From the NCBI GenBank assembly GCA_947561395.2, contig OX387187.1:34577829-34641828 (forward strand): DNA of 64,000 nt. The letters run 5' to 3'. Below are positions 19,767 to 30,901 of this stretch, piece after piece. The stretch comes from Buxus sempervirens (taxonomy: Eukaryota; Streptophyta; Magnoliopsida; Buxales; Buxaceae). The stretch's first letter is position 1. Each line of letters begins with the position of its first letter. The translations under genes and the position numbers were made by a program. The notes under the pieces are model-generated. The model was given only the letters and a program-made list of their open reading frames with translations. It was not told where the DNA came from and made no database searches.

Positions 19767-20690
19767 AATATTCTAGGGCTTCCAAGGGTCCCAATTTTTT
19801 TTGATTTGATTGATAAAAATAACCAACCAAGGTTTTCATTTTTTTTTTTGATTTGATTGATAAAAATAACCAACCAAAGGTGTCTTGGACTACTCTATCC
19901 AAGTATCCCACAAATGTTTTGATTTGATTGATAAAAATAACCAACCAAAGGTGTCTTGGACTACTCTATCCAAGTATCCCACAAATGTTTTGATTTGATT
20001 GATAAAAATAATCAACCAAAGGTGTCTTGGAATATTCTAGGGCTTCCAAGTATCCCACAAATGTTTTGATTTGATTGATAAAAATAATCAACCAAAGGTG
20101 TCTTGGACTACTCTATCCAAGTATCCCACAAATGTTTTGATTTGATTGATAAAAATAACCAACCAAAGGTGTCTTGGAATATTCTAGGGCTTCCAAGTAT
20201 CCCACAAATGTTTTGATTTGATTGATAAAAATAACCAACCAAAGGTGTCTTGGACTACTCTATCCAAGTATCCCACAAATGTTTTGATTTGATTGATAAA
20301 AATAACCAACCAAAGGTGTCTTGGAATATTCTAGGGCTTCCAAGTATCCTACAAATGTTTTGATTTGATTGATAAAAATAACCAACCAAAGGTGTCTTGG
20401 ACTACTCTATCCAAGTATCCCACAAATGTTTTGATTTGATTGATAAAAATAACCAACCAAAGGTTTTCATTTTTTTTTTGTTTGATTTGATTGATAAAAA
20501 TAACCAACCAAAGGTGTCTTGGACTACTCTATCCAAGTATCCCACAAATGTTTTGATTTGATTGATAAAAATAACCAACCAAAGGTTTTCATTTTTTTTT
20601 GTTTGATTTGATTGATAAAAATAACCAACCAAGGTTTTCATTTTTTTTTGTTTGATTTGATTGATAAAAATAACCAACCAAAGGTTTTTT
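19767..20690. repeat. Leader tandem-repeat block of Element 1 (72-73 bp units)
   Basis: About 14 copies of a unit containing GATTTGATTGATAAAAATAA and CCAACCAAAGGTGTCTTGGA. Full units are 72-73 bp and alternate between two variants: one with the inverted repeat CTTGGA...TCCAAG, the other with TTGGAA...TTCCAA. Shorter derived units with poly-T spacers flank the block. It lies between the leader palindrome array and gag. Element 2 has an unrelated repeat at the same place (48218-49073). Confidence 0.92.
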
Positions 20691-21000
20691 TTTTCTTCAA
20701 ATTTGCTGAATTTTTCTCAGTTTTCAAGTTCCAGAGTCTGATTGACACCTGTTTGAGTTGAGTTGGTGTCAAAAAATATGACACCTTGGTTTCCTCTTTG
20801 ATTTTCACACTTAGGTTAAATCCTGAAAGAATATTTTATTTTATTCTTTTTTTTTTTATTTTTCTTTTTTTTGTATATTTTTTTTTATTTTTGGGAACAT
20901 TTCTTATGTTCTTTTCGGGGTGCCTAAGGATTAACCACAGTGTTTTAGGCATTTTATTTTGAAAATTTGGGCTGAAAAGCCAATTTGTGCATTTTTGAAC
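20691..21000. other. Leader spacer of Element 1
   Basis: AT-rich leader DNA with T-rich runs at 20840-20895. No gene or repeat recognised. Confidence 0.4.
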
Positions 21001-21146
21001 GTATCCGGTATAACATTTCGGATAATAATATGCCTTATTGTATCCGGTTACCATAACCGGATTCACGCATATACCTTTTTATCCGGAAATATATACCGGA
21101 TATGAGCAGGGTTGTTATTAACCGGCCTGAGTTGCCGGTTATTGCC
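21001..21146. repeat. Palindrome array in the Element 1 leader (4 units)
   Basis: Units with TATCCGG / CCGGATA arms start at 21001, 21040, about 21079 and about 21117 (39, 39, 38 bp). The last is degenerate (AACCGG...CCGGTT). It lies about 1.5 kb inside the PBS in sense direction. Confidence 0.85.
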
Positions 21147-21280
21147 GAAATGGCCCTTTTTGACTCATTTTTTTCACCAGATTTGATTCTTTTCATTCCC
21201 GATTGATGTTCACCTTAATTTGACCTTCAAAACTTGCCCCAAATCGGGCTTGGACATCACACTTGCAAAATTCCTCAAAT

Positions 21281-21622
21281 TTAAGAAAAGGACATGGCTT
21301 TACCTTGCCACCTTGTATTACCTTCATTCAATATGGTATTCACATTATACCTTGGCCTGTAAAACATGCAAACGGCCTTCCCACATTTACACCCAATTCC
21401 CCAAACGCAATTGTGTGCTTTTAGCCAAAAACGTGTTTCTCCCCCTTCAAGCGTATGGTTTTTGGGTTTTGGCTTAATTGGCAACTTAGAACTCGAGTCT
21501 AGTGATGCCCGGAATCGAATCACAGATCCCATTGTCATCACATCATTGACCCAAATTCTAAGGTAAATGTTTTCACTTTCGCTTTCCGAAGTCACGACCT
21601 CGGTGCGCCAAGCTACACACAT
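21281..21622 (-). CDS. Leader upstream ORF with conserved start, Element 1
   Basis: An ATG-initiated 113-codon frame in the leader. Its first 22 codons (MCVAWR.EV.TSESESEN...LR) match a 25-codon ORF at the same place in Element 2 (49989-50066). Beyond that the frames differ in length and sequence. It could be a regulatory uORF, or the nucleotide block could be the conserved element (packaging, dimerisation or splicing) with the frame incidental. No known domain. Confidence 0.35.
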   Translation of the reverse strand: MCVAWRTEVVTSESESENIYLRIWVNDVMTMGSVIRFRASLDSSSKLPIKPKPKNHTLEGGETRFWLKAHNCVWGIGCKCGKAVCMFYRPRYNVNTILNEGNTRWQGKAMSFS

Positions 21623-22638
21623 TCATGGTTCAACTTCCTAATAGGAAAAGGGTAGGCTGTGCAAATTGTTTCAAGTGCTCAAGTGCAATTTTAAATTGTG
21701 GTAACATTCACAACGTCCCAGCCCCTTGCCACTCTTTTTTGTAGCCATGCATTCAATTTCAAGCCAAGGTACATATGACAAAAATAATGAAGCTAACTAC
21801 AAGCAAGCAAGAGCCAAAGCAACCAAATATGCACAAAAAATATTACATGCCCAAAAAGTGTTATACAAAACATGTCATTTGTACAAACAACCATTAAATC
21901 ATGTAAGCATGCTTGAAACTCAAAAGCATTCCCTAAAATCCCAGATTTCATGCTTTTTTCATGCTCAAAGTGTACCATTTACCCCAAATTGAAGCCTAAA
22001 ATTTTAGCACTTACTTGGCATGATACAAGAAAGGTTTTGATGATTTAAACATGCTTGAAAACCCCCAAATATGCACTGAAATTTCCAGAATTTTCATGCT
22101 CAAAAGTGCATCCCTTATACCCCAAATTAATGCCTAAAAGTTTAGCTACTACTTGACATGCTATATTGGTGAACATGCTAAAAAATCTACAATGTGCACT
22201 AAAATTCCAGATTTCATGCTCTTGGTTTTCATGCTCAAATCAAATCCCCCTATACCCCAAATCAAAGGCATAGCATAACAAAAAAATTTTTAAGCACAAA
22301 AAAGCATGCTTTACGGGAATCATGTTTGAATACCCCAAAAATTCTGAACTCCTAGATTTCATGCTTCTAATTCTCATGTTCAAACCATGGTATTCAAAAT
22401 CCAAATTAGAGCATGTTATCACCAAATGCATCAAAATCATGCTTCAAGATAGGCTTCTCCTAAATCAATCTTTAGGCAACATTAATCAAAACATACATGA
22501 CTTGATTCATATAAAATTCAAAAGCATCCCAATCTGATTTAGAATACAACATTATGCACAAATAAAACAAACAAAATAGCAAGCATTCAAAAGTGATGAA
22601 AAAGCATGAATATACACAAAATGGCTTAAATCCACAAG
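21623..22638 (-). other. Leader of Element 1 between PBS and uORF, degenerate CATGCT-rich repeats
   Basis: Roughly three degenerate copies of a 120-130 bp unit (about 21890-22270) with TTTCATGCTCAAA, TACCCCAAAT and AACATGCTTGAAA phrases. No protein-coding signal. The Element 2 leader (50067-50591) is also CATGC-rich but not clearly repeated. Confidence 0.5.
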
Positions 22639-22656
22639 TCCCCAGCAGAGTCGCCA
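22639..22656 (-). other. Primer-binding site, tRNA-Arg type, Element 1
   Basis: The minus strand reads TGGCGACTCTGCTGGGGA, two bases inside the 5' LTR. It is complementary to the 3' end of a plant tRNA-Arg including CCA, the primer type known for Ogre/Tat elements. Element 2 has the identical site. Confidence 0.9.
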
Positions 22657-24536
22657 GTTGTGAGACATGGGAAAAAATCACCGGAGTGAACGTCCCTCCG
22701 TCAACACACGGGCTCAACGCAAAAATTGGGAGAGTCGCCACCATTCATTATTTTGGGGTGAGAATGGACACCAAAAGTTCAAAAATAGGCAAAAATAGCC
22801 AAAAGACAAATTCTAGGATAAAAATAATCCTACTTGAAAATAAAATCCAGAGATGGGTAAGGGGATTAGATTATGAACGGGGGAAGGTGTTAGGCACCCC
22901 CATTCATCCACACGAAGTGGTTGCCAAGTGTATATTCATGCAAAAAACAAAGTAAGAAAGCTTGCTAAAAATCATGAGAAACCTTGAAAAAGGAACAATG
23001 TATGATATTTTCACATGAAGATCCAAATGGATTTTAGATCTTCTCTTATGTTAATATCACTTCTGGAATATCTCAAAAGATGGAAATCAAAGCACAAATT
23101 GCTCAAAACCAAGTTAAATCAAATTCGGAAAATTTGGTAAAAAGTATACCATTTGCCTTAAAATCATTCAAATCCAATTCTGAATTGAACCAAACCAAAT
23201 CCATTTGAAAGATTAGGGTAAATAAGAGTCTCATGCAAAATTTCACTTTATTCCAATGAAAAATCTAGGAGTTATGCTCCTTTGAAGTTGCTGTTGGGGA
23301 TTTTTAAAAGTAGTAAGTGGGCAACTTTGGAAAATTGTCTAGGAAAATCCCCTACATAGAAATCCACGAAATTTGGTGTGATTGAAGTCTGTATGGCCAT
23401 CGTTCAACAGAAACTAGCCTCATACAAAAATCCCTTCGGATGTGCCTTGGGTGGTCTCCCGAACAGGCCCCGAAGATCACAGATTTACCCAGAAAAATGC
23501 AAATGAGCAGTTCTGAGTAAATCGGCTACCAATAATTCAAATGGAGTTCAAAAATTATGAAACCAACTGGATTTGAAAATAGACTCATAAAGGAGTACTC
23601 AAAAACAAAAATCACTCGAATCAGACTTAAAACGAACACATGGCGGTCCGTCGAAGTGACAAGTTCTGTTCTTGGACCTGAACTGTCCACTCAACTTCGA
23701 CAGAGATGTGTCAAAAATCGGCTAGATAGAAAATCATGAAATTTGGTGGACATAAACTAGACAGCCTCACCTTTCCCATGGTTCTGGAATCGTCCCAAAA
23801 TTCATCCGGATGATGAAGTTACGGACGTCCGAAGTAGGGGTACAGGTGCTGTCAAGCTAAGCCATTTTTGAGTAAAAACCAAATCCGAAAATTGATAAAA
23901 AATGAAATTCGTGTAAGATGAACACAAATACTTCAAAATCATCCGAAAGGCATTCCAGAATTGATTGAGGCCATTTATTTGAGATTTATCACAATAAATG
24001 CAATAAACCCCAAATATGAGCCTACCCCGCCAAAATAGTGATATGTATGTGCAAGAGTGTAAAACCAAGCAAGATCAATACAACATGCATATATTCAACA
24101 AAATAGGTTCTAGCATAGCCTAGGGTTCCGTTCCATTATCGTTTCCCTCTGTTCTCTTTAAGATAATCAAGGGTACTTTGAATATGGAACGGTTTACAAT
24201 CAATCAAAAAGGCCTTACGCTACATAGGTTCTAGCACTAGGGTCAATCCCCAGTCTCGTTTCTCCTAGATCCGCCTTCACGTTTTACGGCTAGGGGAGTC
24301 TTGAGATACTTTGAGCCGGGGAAGGATTTCCACACATACAAACAAGGCTTTACACTACAGAAAGGTAGAAGAAGAGATCTAGATCTAGGAATGTAAAGAC
24401 AGAAAATAAAAAGAAAAGTTGAGGCTTACCTGAGTGCTGGAGGCGATTCCACAGCGGTTTCCTTCTTCTCTTGGAGTTCTTCTTTGCGAGAATTCAAAAC
24501 AAGAGTTGTGTGCCATTTGCTCAAGGAGGAGGCTCC

Positions 24537-24544
24537 TATTTATA
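24537..24544 (-). promoter_or_regulatory. TATA box of the Element 1 sense promoter
   Basis: Minus-strand TATAAATA in a context shared with Element 2 (CCTATAAATAGAGGC-like). The expected start is about 30 bp to the left. Confidence 0.7.
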
Positions 24545-24641
24545 GGCAAAGGTTATTTCCGCGATTTCCCCTCATTTAATGAGGGACATGATGGTAAAAG
24601 TGAAAAGCTCTCGGAAAACCCTAATTTTGAGCAAACTTACG

Positions 24642-24783
24642 GTATCCGGTACATCAGACCGGATAACGAAGGGCCTTAAGGTATCCGGTACATGGTACCG
24701 GATACGCTAAGGCTCACACGTATCCGGTATGACTATCCGGATACGGGGAGGAGCACTTATATCCGGATTGAGTATCCGGATAC
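24642..24783. repeat. Palindrome array, Element 1 right LTR (4 units)
   Basis: Copy of the left-LTR array, units at 24642, 24681, 24720 and 24759, ending about 98 bp upstream of the sense TATA box. It differs from the left copy by one base. Confidence 0.9.
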
Positions 24784-24873
24784 AGGCAAAAATTTATTTT
24801 CTTCAAATTCTGTGCTGGCTTTCCAGGAGATAATGATTTTTTATGATTGTTTGTGCAATTTGGGGTGTCTACA

Positions 24874-24878
24874 AGTGG
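24874..24878. repeat. Target site duplication of Element 1 (right)
   Basis: AGTGG, identical to 2494-2498. Confidence 0.95.
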
Positions 24879-24920
24879 TGATGGGAAGAAGATATAGACC
24901 TGACTCAAGATTAACTAGTC

Positions 24921-25054
24921 AATACAGCCATAGGAGGATTAGTTTGTGATTAGGTCTGATGATGAGGATAAAGCATATGTAGGTTGTAATACAGCCATAG
25001 GAGGATTAGTTTGCGATAAGGTCCGATGATGAGGATAAAGCATATGTAGGTTGT
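24921..25054. repeat. Two-copy 67-bp tandem duplication
   Basis: AATACAGCCATAGGAGGATT begins at 24921 and again at 24988. The two 67-bp copies differ at a few bases. Confidence 0.85.
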
Positions 25055-25055
25055 T

Positions 25056-25300
25056 ATCAGCAAGGTGGGCATGGAAGTGGATCTCCTTGTCCTCCAATAT
25101 TTGTTCTCATGTGTGATCCCTCCACCGCCACCACAACAAACAGAAGAATTTCAAAATAATAATAATAAATAATGGATTGTAACGTGACACGTACATGCGT
25201 ACAATCTCTACAAACAAGAGTACTGGTGCTTCTGATAGCTATTGGTGGAAGTGAATACGTGGCATGATTTGAATGGCAGCAATGTCAAGCTAAGTGACCC
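25056..25300. repeat. Duplicated segment, first copy
   Basis: Matches 28397-28635 (for example GTGGGCATG.AAGTGGAT and TTTGTTCTCATGTGTG). It marks the boundary of a roughly 3.3 kb tandem unit containing the lectin gene. Confidence 0.7.
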
Positions 25301-26970
25301 TAAAGATGACAGAATTTCTGGCGCGTTGAGGGGTTAAGGGACTTGTCATGTGTCACCGTCCCATGAGAAATGACACTATTATTATCAGGAAAACTATTCA
25401 TTCACGTGTCCATTCCAAAGTGTTCAAGAGAGTATATGTGACTAATGTGAGTTAATGAGGTTTGACTCAAAGAGCAACCCTACGGGAAAATTTCAACCTA
25501 GTCGTGAGTGCCACACATCAAAAGGCACACGAATACCAAGGAAACCAACTCAACCTCAGAATTTATTGAAAGAGACTTTATTGAGCTTGATAGGATAGAG
25601 ACCTCCATCACTCGAACCTTCCAGTAGCGTGATTCCCGTTTTGAGATCCTTAACATAAAAATGAGACTCCGTAAGAATAAAATAGCACTTATCGTTACGA
25701 CAAAGTTGATGCAGTGAAAGTTACAAAAACAAGGATTAATCCTTGAAAACTGGAATCCACCACCAAATAACCTTGAATCCACAAAGAAGACGGGAAAACT
25801 CTGGAAAACAGAACCTTGTTATTAATGATTTGATAAAAATAATAATCCCTACAAAGTAATTCCAACCCTTATATAGGCTCTCCTAGTTCAACCCTAAAAT
25901 ATTAAGAAACAATAAGAAATTACAAAACTAACCCCCAACTCAAACAAGGAAACACCTAACGAGAATAACTCAAAATAGTAACTCGCTAACTGTTGGAAGC
26001 AATGAAGAATAAGATAGAAGTTGAATTGAGAATGAGGGGTGGTTTTGACATCGAACGAGCTAGAGTGGGTAATGAGAAGATCTGGAATGAATGGCAAGGA
26101 GTGGAAAAGGACGATGTCTCAGCTTAGGCCATGTTGGGACGTGATTGCATTTGTTTGGTGGATCACATACGGTTCAAAGTTGAAAACTTAGGAAGGTAAG
26201 AAGTGCTTTCGAAAGGCTTTCTCTGATCGGTGAAGTTACGAGCAATCACGGCAAAACTAGGTGGTTTGGTCTTCTCAGATTGGATTGTCCTTAAAGAAAG
26301 ATCCCATACGATAGAAAGCTCAGATTGGTAGTGAGTAAAATTCATGCAACCATGACATAAAGCAAAGGAAACAAAGACGATAAAGGGATTAAACGAAGGA
26401 TTAAAACTATTATTAACATAGCTGATGGGCTCCTCATTGTCCACGAGTTTCCCCATCGCAGAAAATTGGTCAGCCAAGAGTTTAGTAGAATGAATAAGAT
26501 CGGTGCATGTCTTGATGCCTTGTTACAGGATCAGAAGCTAAGTCTTCAAATGATTGAATCGTGAACGTGTCGAAGACGCGTAGCAGTTTGCCAAGGAAGT
26601 CCATACCTACCGAGCTGTGCAGAGACCATAGCTATGAGAAAGGACAGAATCGTCTAACGTGGCATTCAACCAACTTAAAATAAGCTAGTCCGGCTTCATC
26701 CACAGTGGATAAGCAAGATTGACTTCTTCAGTGTCCTCGCCATCAGGTGAAGGAAGCAACTTCTCTGGGCATGGTTCAAAACCGTTTGCTGCATAAAATA
26801 GGAAGAAATTGGGAAGCGCAATTAAGGTACTTGGTACCGTCGAACTTAACAGAAACAAGCTAGGTGATATTTGGAGGAGTAAAAGTGGCCATGAAAGAAA
26901 ATGGGTGAGAACAAACAAGTGGAAGAAATTTATTCCAGAAGTAGAAGTGAGCCAAAGTACTCTGATACCA
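25301..26970 (-). mobile_element. Degenerate Ty1/copia relic, copy A
   Basis: Matches copy B (54965-59748). Remains of a gag/pre-integrase region lie near 26000-26110 on the minus strand (the THSSSFDVKTTP phrase, interrupted by stops). ACTCTGATACCA at 26959-26970 is the complement of the tRNA-iMet PBS TGGTATCAGAGT typical of copia elements. Reading frames are broken. The zinc-knuckle stretch seen in copy B is missing here. Confidence 0.55.
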
Positions 26971-27240
26971 CGAAAGATAAAATGAGAGAAGGGTTTGCTT
27001 ACTTGCTAAACGCATGTGTCCATTCATAATATATTGTGTGTACAAGAATTTAAAATTTTAAAAATAATAATATATACAACAACCCAATAACCTCGGTAAC
27101 AACAAATCTCTTATTGGTAAGGATGCTGGTAAATTATCTGGTATAACGTTATTGTAACAGTTTAACAAGAAACATATCCAATTAAGTCTATAACATTTCT
27201 TATTTTCACTCTCAATCTGACCTGAACCAGCAAAAATGCT
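26971..27240. other. Spacer left of the lectin gene
   Basis: Probable LTR remnant of the copia relic followed by unique DNA. It matches 59749-60010. No gene seen. Confidence 0.4.
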
Positions 27241-27466
27241 GAACTTAAAATCAAAACACACAAGACCCATGGGAAGCCACACTTATACAACATCACATCT
27301 TATTTAAAGCACTACAGGACTTAAAATCAAAACACACAACCCCATGGGAAGCCACACTTATAAAACATCACGTCTTATTTAAAGCACTACTGAACTTAAA
27401 ACGAAAACACACAAGCCCCATGGGAAGACACACTTAGAAAACATCACATCTGATTTAAAGCACTTT
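27241..27466. repeat. Three-copy ~75-bp tandem repeat at the lectin 3' end
   Basis: Units beginning GAACTTAAAATCAAAACAC at 27241, about 27317 and about 27392. The pseudogene copy has four (60011-60312). The repeat runs to the lectin stop region, so it probably forms the 3' UTR. Confidence 0.85.
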
Positions 27467-27877
27467 TCCCTGTATTGTGTTTGTAGCCCAAAGAGCTCTA
27501 GCACCACCATATATGACCACGTTACCGTCTGTCTGAACGGTAAGACGGTAAGAACCGCGACCACGTCCAGTGTTACTCCTCCACACGATGCGGTTGCGGT
27601 TGCCGGAGACGAGGATGAGGTTCCCATCGGTTCGCAGGATAAGCCTACATGCCGAGCCTCTACCATTGGTTTGAGAGTTCCAAAGATCACGGTTCTGGTT
27701 AACGCACAACACAAGGTTGCAGTCATCTTTCAGTATGAACCTGTAAGGCCCATTTTCCAGGAATTCATTTTTGTTAAGACTCTGCCCGCCAAAGAGCGTG
27801 TCCTTTGCAATTGCACCATTGATGAGTAAAACAGATATGACTAGGAGACATGATATGGGGTTGAAGATATTCGCCAT
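27455..27877 (-). CDS. Bulb-type (GNA-like) mannose-binding lectin, secreted
   Basis: An open frame begins upstream at 27910, but I prefer ATG 27877 (MANIFNP), which begins a clear signal peptide ending near INGAIA. This gives about 140 aa with one B-lectin domain, the usual size for a single-domain GNA/curculin-type lectin without introns. The three QxDxNxVxY sugar sites are recognisable but altered: KDDCNLVLC, RTDGNLILV and QTDGNVVIY. Only the last is close to consensus, so sugar binding may be weak. Conserved Cys pairs are visible. A minus-strand TATATAAG at about 27984-27993 lies roughly 110 bp upstream. Such lectins are secreted and often defence related, and some are sweet or taste-modifying proteins; nothing here shows which. 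A broken paralogue lies at 60343-60716. Confidence 0.85.
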   Translation of the reverse strand: MANIFNPISCLLVISVLLINGAIAKDTLFGGQSLNKNEFLENGPYRFILKDDCNLVLCVNQNRDLWNSQTNGRGSACRLILRTDGNLILVSGNRNRIVWRSNTGRGRGSYRLTVQTDGNVVIYGGARALWATNTIQGKVL

Positions 27878-27983
27878 TGCAATCTCTTTGGAGAAGAGAA
27901 AAGAGAACAAGACAAAGTCAGTAGTAGAAGAACAAGAAGAGGGTAAGTGCTAGGTTGATTTGCAAAGGAATGATTCTAAGCTT

Positions 27984-27994
27984 CTTATATATAA
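27984..27994 (-). promoter_or_regulatory. Probable TATA box of the lectin gene
   Basis: Minus-strand ATTATATATAAG, 107 bp upstream of ATG 27877. It is conserved at about 60822-60833 in the pseudogene copy. Confidence 0.5.
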
Positions 27995-27999
27995 TTGTT

Positions 28000-28396
28000 T
28001 GAGGCCGGAATTCTTATAGGTTTACATAAAAAAATGTATATATAAAGAAGGAAAATTGCTCTAGAGTTACCCTTTGGATGTTAGATGGCCATTGGTCATA
28101 CCTCTCCCATAAAGACAAAATGAATTTAGACATAAAACTTGATAATTTTCCAGAATTTTGGGTAATAATTCTATGCTTTGCTACTTTTATGTAGTCAAGT
28201 AAACTGCACACTTGGAACCCGGAAAATACCTAGTTTTGCTGAAGAGTCAAATTTGGCCCAAGGATGCTCAATATTTTTTCAAATGGACGAATGGATATCA
28301 TCAATGATTTCAGAAAAATAAAAATACACAAGAAAGATCTCCAACACAATTGAAATCATGACAGAGCTGCCTAAAAAAGAAAAGAAAAAAAAAAGA
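28000..28396. other. Lectin upstream region, copy A
   Basis: No gene. 28140-28330 matches 870-1060 and 61335-61540, the DNA lying upstream of the lectin in each copy. Confidence 0.5.
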
Positions 28397-28639
28397 AGCA
28401 ATGTGGGCATGAAAGTGGATGTCCTTGTCCTCCAGATATTTGTTCTCATGTGTGCTCCTTCCACCATCACCACCACCACCAAAAGAATTTAAAAATAATA
28501 ATAATAAATAATGGACTGACACGTACACGCGTACGGTCCTTACAAACAAGAGTGCTAGTGCATCTGACAACTATTGGAGGAAGTGAATACATGGCGTGAT
28601 TTGAATGGTAGCAATGTCAAGCTAAGTGACCCTAAACAC
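28397..28639. repeat. Duplicated segment, second copy, broken at 28640
   Basis: Matches 25056-25303 up to the phrase AAGTGACCCTAAA. The continuation GATGACAGAATTTCTGG found at 25305 reappears only at about 54968. The 26 kb between is therefore inserted DNA, with Element 2 nested inside it. Confidence 0.7.
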
Positions 28640-30706
28640 TAAAAAAAATGCGATTTAGGGGAGTGTTTTTAGAGTCTTTTAGAGCACTAGCCGCAACTTA
28701 CCCTTAAGGCTCCCTATCCTTAAAACAAAGAACCAAAATAGGGATTTTGACAAAAATGATCCTCCATTTGTTTACTTATCCTTATTTCAGTTCCCTAAAT
28801 TTTTAGGAAGTGCTACAGTTACTCCCTAAATTTAGGGAGTCACTGTAGCACTCCCTAAACATGAAAAAGCCTCCTACCAAAGAGAGCTCCAACAAAAAGA
28901 ACGAGCTTTTCTCTTTCTCTCCTTCTCTCTCTTTCTTCAATCTTTGGGCTCCTTTCACCTTTGATGATTTAAAAGTTGATCATGCCTCATCCATGGAAGA
29001 AGACGATCTCTCGATATGTGACAGATCTACGTTCATTGAATCACAGGATCTATGGTCGTTCAAATTGATTTTCTGACCTCTATCGTTGATTTGATCGTGA
29101 AATCACAAGAAATCCCACAAGAACAGGAATCATTTGGAGATCTCCTGTTCGAATTTGGTATCTCATTTTAATTCTCCGAAACCTGTGTTTTTCCCCAATC
29201 CTGTCATTTCTTTTCCCAAAATTAAGAGCCTTGGCTATCAACCTGAAGTAGAAATCAAGAGCCCTGAACGTCAATCCCAAAATTACATGAGAGCATATTT
29301 ACTCCCACTGAAACATTAGTTTTTTTTTCACTTAACCTTATTAAATTGCATACTGCAGGTATTCATGGAAAATTGGCATGGACCGCACCTATAGAATTGG
29401 AGAGTGGATGTTGACAACAGCGATGGGCTAGAATAAATTTTTATCTTTCCGTAATTGGTTCCAGAGAGCTTGATGTTTCATAAATCCTTTCAAGAAGGAT
29501 GAACATCGTTAAAGGCATTGCCGACCTTATTCGAAGGACATCTGGTAGCCAAACCGGAGAATCCGTTCCATTCTCACAGGCTGAGAGGTTCACGGGTCCC
29601 ACTCCTAAAATCCACTTCAGGTACCCCCCTGGCGCTTGCAAGGATCAGCGGTGATACTTGCTTCTCACTATGTTAATCTAGTGGTCGCAAAACCTTATCA
29701 GTGATTATCTTGGTTTCTATTATTCTTGATTGAATTTGATGTTCCTGTTAAGTCTTCTTGATTCTGATTCCTGGGTAGATCGATTTGGATTCTACTTGTG
29801 AGAGAAGGTGGGATTGACGGGTTTAGAGCAAAAGTGGAGAAATTTGTAGAAAGATCATGTTCTTTTGGAAAAACTAATATTTTAATGATATAGGGAAAGA
29901 AAATAGGGAATGTGATGCAAGTGGTTTGTTAAAATGACAATCCCTAAAATAGAAAGAGAATCAAATCCCTTAAAATATGGAATTTAAATAGGAAGCTGCT
30001 GCTATAATGCTCTCCGTAGCGGTCTTTTAATGACGGCCACTAAAAGTCCAATTTTCACCACTATTAAAATAGTATTGAGCCTTCGCCTGTCTTACTTCAG
30101 GAGGATTTTTTATGAGATTGTTTCAGAGCCCTTCAGCAGCGGAAGACTCAACGAGTAATTAGAGGTAGAAGAAGATTTAGGATTTCTATGAAGAAAATGC
30201 TTCATACTTCAGATAAGGATTCTTCAAGGGGGCGGAACGATGTCTTGCTTAGGATTCTGATTGAGCCTCTTCAAGCCGAGATGCTCCTTACATCTATTCG
30301 AACATCTAGGTGCCTTTGGAGAAAATGAGTAAGGATCAGCAGCCGAAGCCTTGGTTCTCCGATGCGATTTCACCGTCTCCGGGGACCTAGCCTCGGTAGA
30401 TGACGACACCAAATCTATCGCAGGCTAGAGAATAGTAAGCTGTAGTAGAACGAACTTTTCATCGGAGAACATCTCATTCGCAGGAAGCATTGTGACCACA
30501 TCTTCGAGTTTGAACACAAAATAACCTACATTCTTGCCAGAAACATTAATTTTCAGACTCATTTGCAGTCCTTTCAAACGAATATGGAGCCTTTCCTACA
30601 GCGATCTTGGACTCTTCATCGGAGAAATCACGGCCGAAGGTGATTCAAGCAAAGTTTGTTGTGCATGCTAAGATGAGTTTTGTTTTCAAATTGCAGGCAT
30701 CTATGA
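28640..30706. other. Inserted DNA left of Element 2, no clear gene
   Basis: It starts CACTAAAAAAAATGCG and has several short ORFs without recognisable domains. 30010-30060 has GCCACTAAAAGTCC motifs like those near 54890. These hint at DNA-transposon ends (CACTA-like), but a matching inverted terminus is not found at the right side. Confidence 0.35.
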
Positions 30707-30760
30707 ATGGGATACTAAAGCATACCTCTGTGACACCACGATCAGAAAACAAAAGGCAAT
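30707..30760 (+). pseudogene. Possible exon of a TPX2/WVD2-like gene, left of Element 2
   Basis: After an acceptor TTGCAG the frame reads ASMNGILKHTSVTPRSENKR, resembling the SVTPRSENKR region that precedes the TPX2 motif in plant WVD2-like microtubule-associated proteins. The matching next exons lie at 52764 onward, beyond Element 2. Short match, so moderate to low confidence. Confidence 0.4.
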
Positions 30761-30896
30761 TTACTTCATAAAATTTATGTGATTCTCTGTGTTGAGAACT
30801 TTTCTGCTCTCAACTTAAGGCTTATTTTTATGATGCAGAACTAAAAATTTGCTCAATTGCTCAGTTTCTAAAGGCAGAACAATGAGAAAGAGATGG

Positions 30897-30901
30897 CAAT
30901 C
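30897..30901. repeat. Target site duplication of Element 2 (left)
   Basis: CAATC directly before the left LTR, repeated at 52423-52427. Confidence 0.95.

Larger units (their letters stand above)
2499..24873 (-). mobile_element. Element 1: 22.4 kb Tat-lineage Ty3/gypsy LTR retrotransposon with two antisense genes
   Basis: Complete insertion bounded by 2.2 kb LTRs and the target duplication AGTGG. Sense direction is right to left: 5' LTR 22659-24873, PBS 22639-22656, leader with uORF, palindrome array and tandem repeats, gag-pro-G-patch ORF, RT-RNaseH-aRNaseH-integrase ORF, then plus-strand DUF7745-like and PMD genes, PPT, and 3' LTR 2499-4712. The order RT, RNase H, archaeal-type RNase H, integrase and the tRNA-Arg-type PBS point to the Tat clade (Ogre/Retand/Tat). 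The size is Ogre-like, but I see no sense ORF upstream of gag as in Ogre itself. By eye the LTRs differ by about eight substitutions and one 1-bp indel over 2.2 kb, so the insertion is recent. Coding lesions: a frameshift at about 15861-15870 and a stop in the PMD gene at 8262-8264. Confidence 0.95.
22659..24873 (-). repeat. Right LTR of Element 1 (5' LTR in sense)
   Basis: 2215 bp, nearly identical to 2499-4712. It drives sense transcription leftward from the TATA at 24537-24544, and holds the palindrome array at 24642-24783 in U3. Confidence 0.97.

Noticed and set aside
2499..24873. Classification as Ogre sensu stricto
   Set aside because: Size, PBS and dual RNase H fit, but no sense ORF1 upstream of gag is visible; only Tat lineage is claimed.
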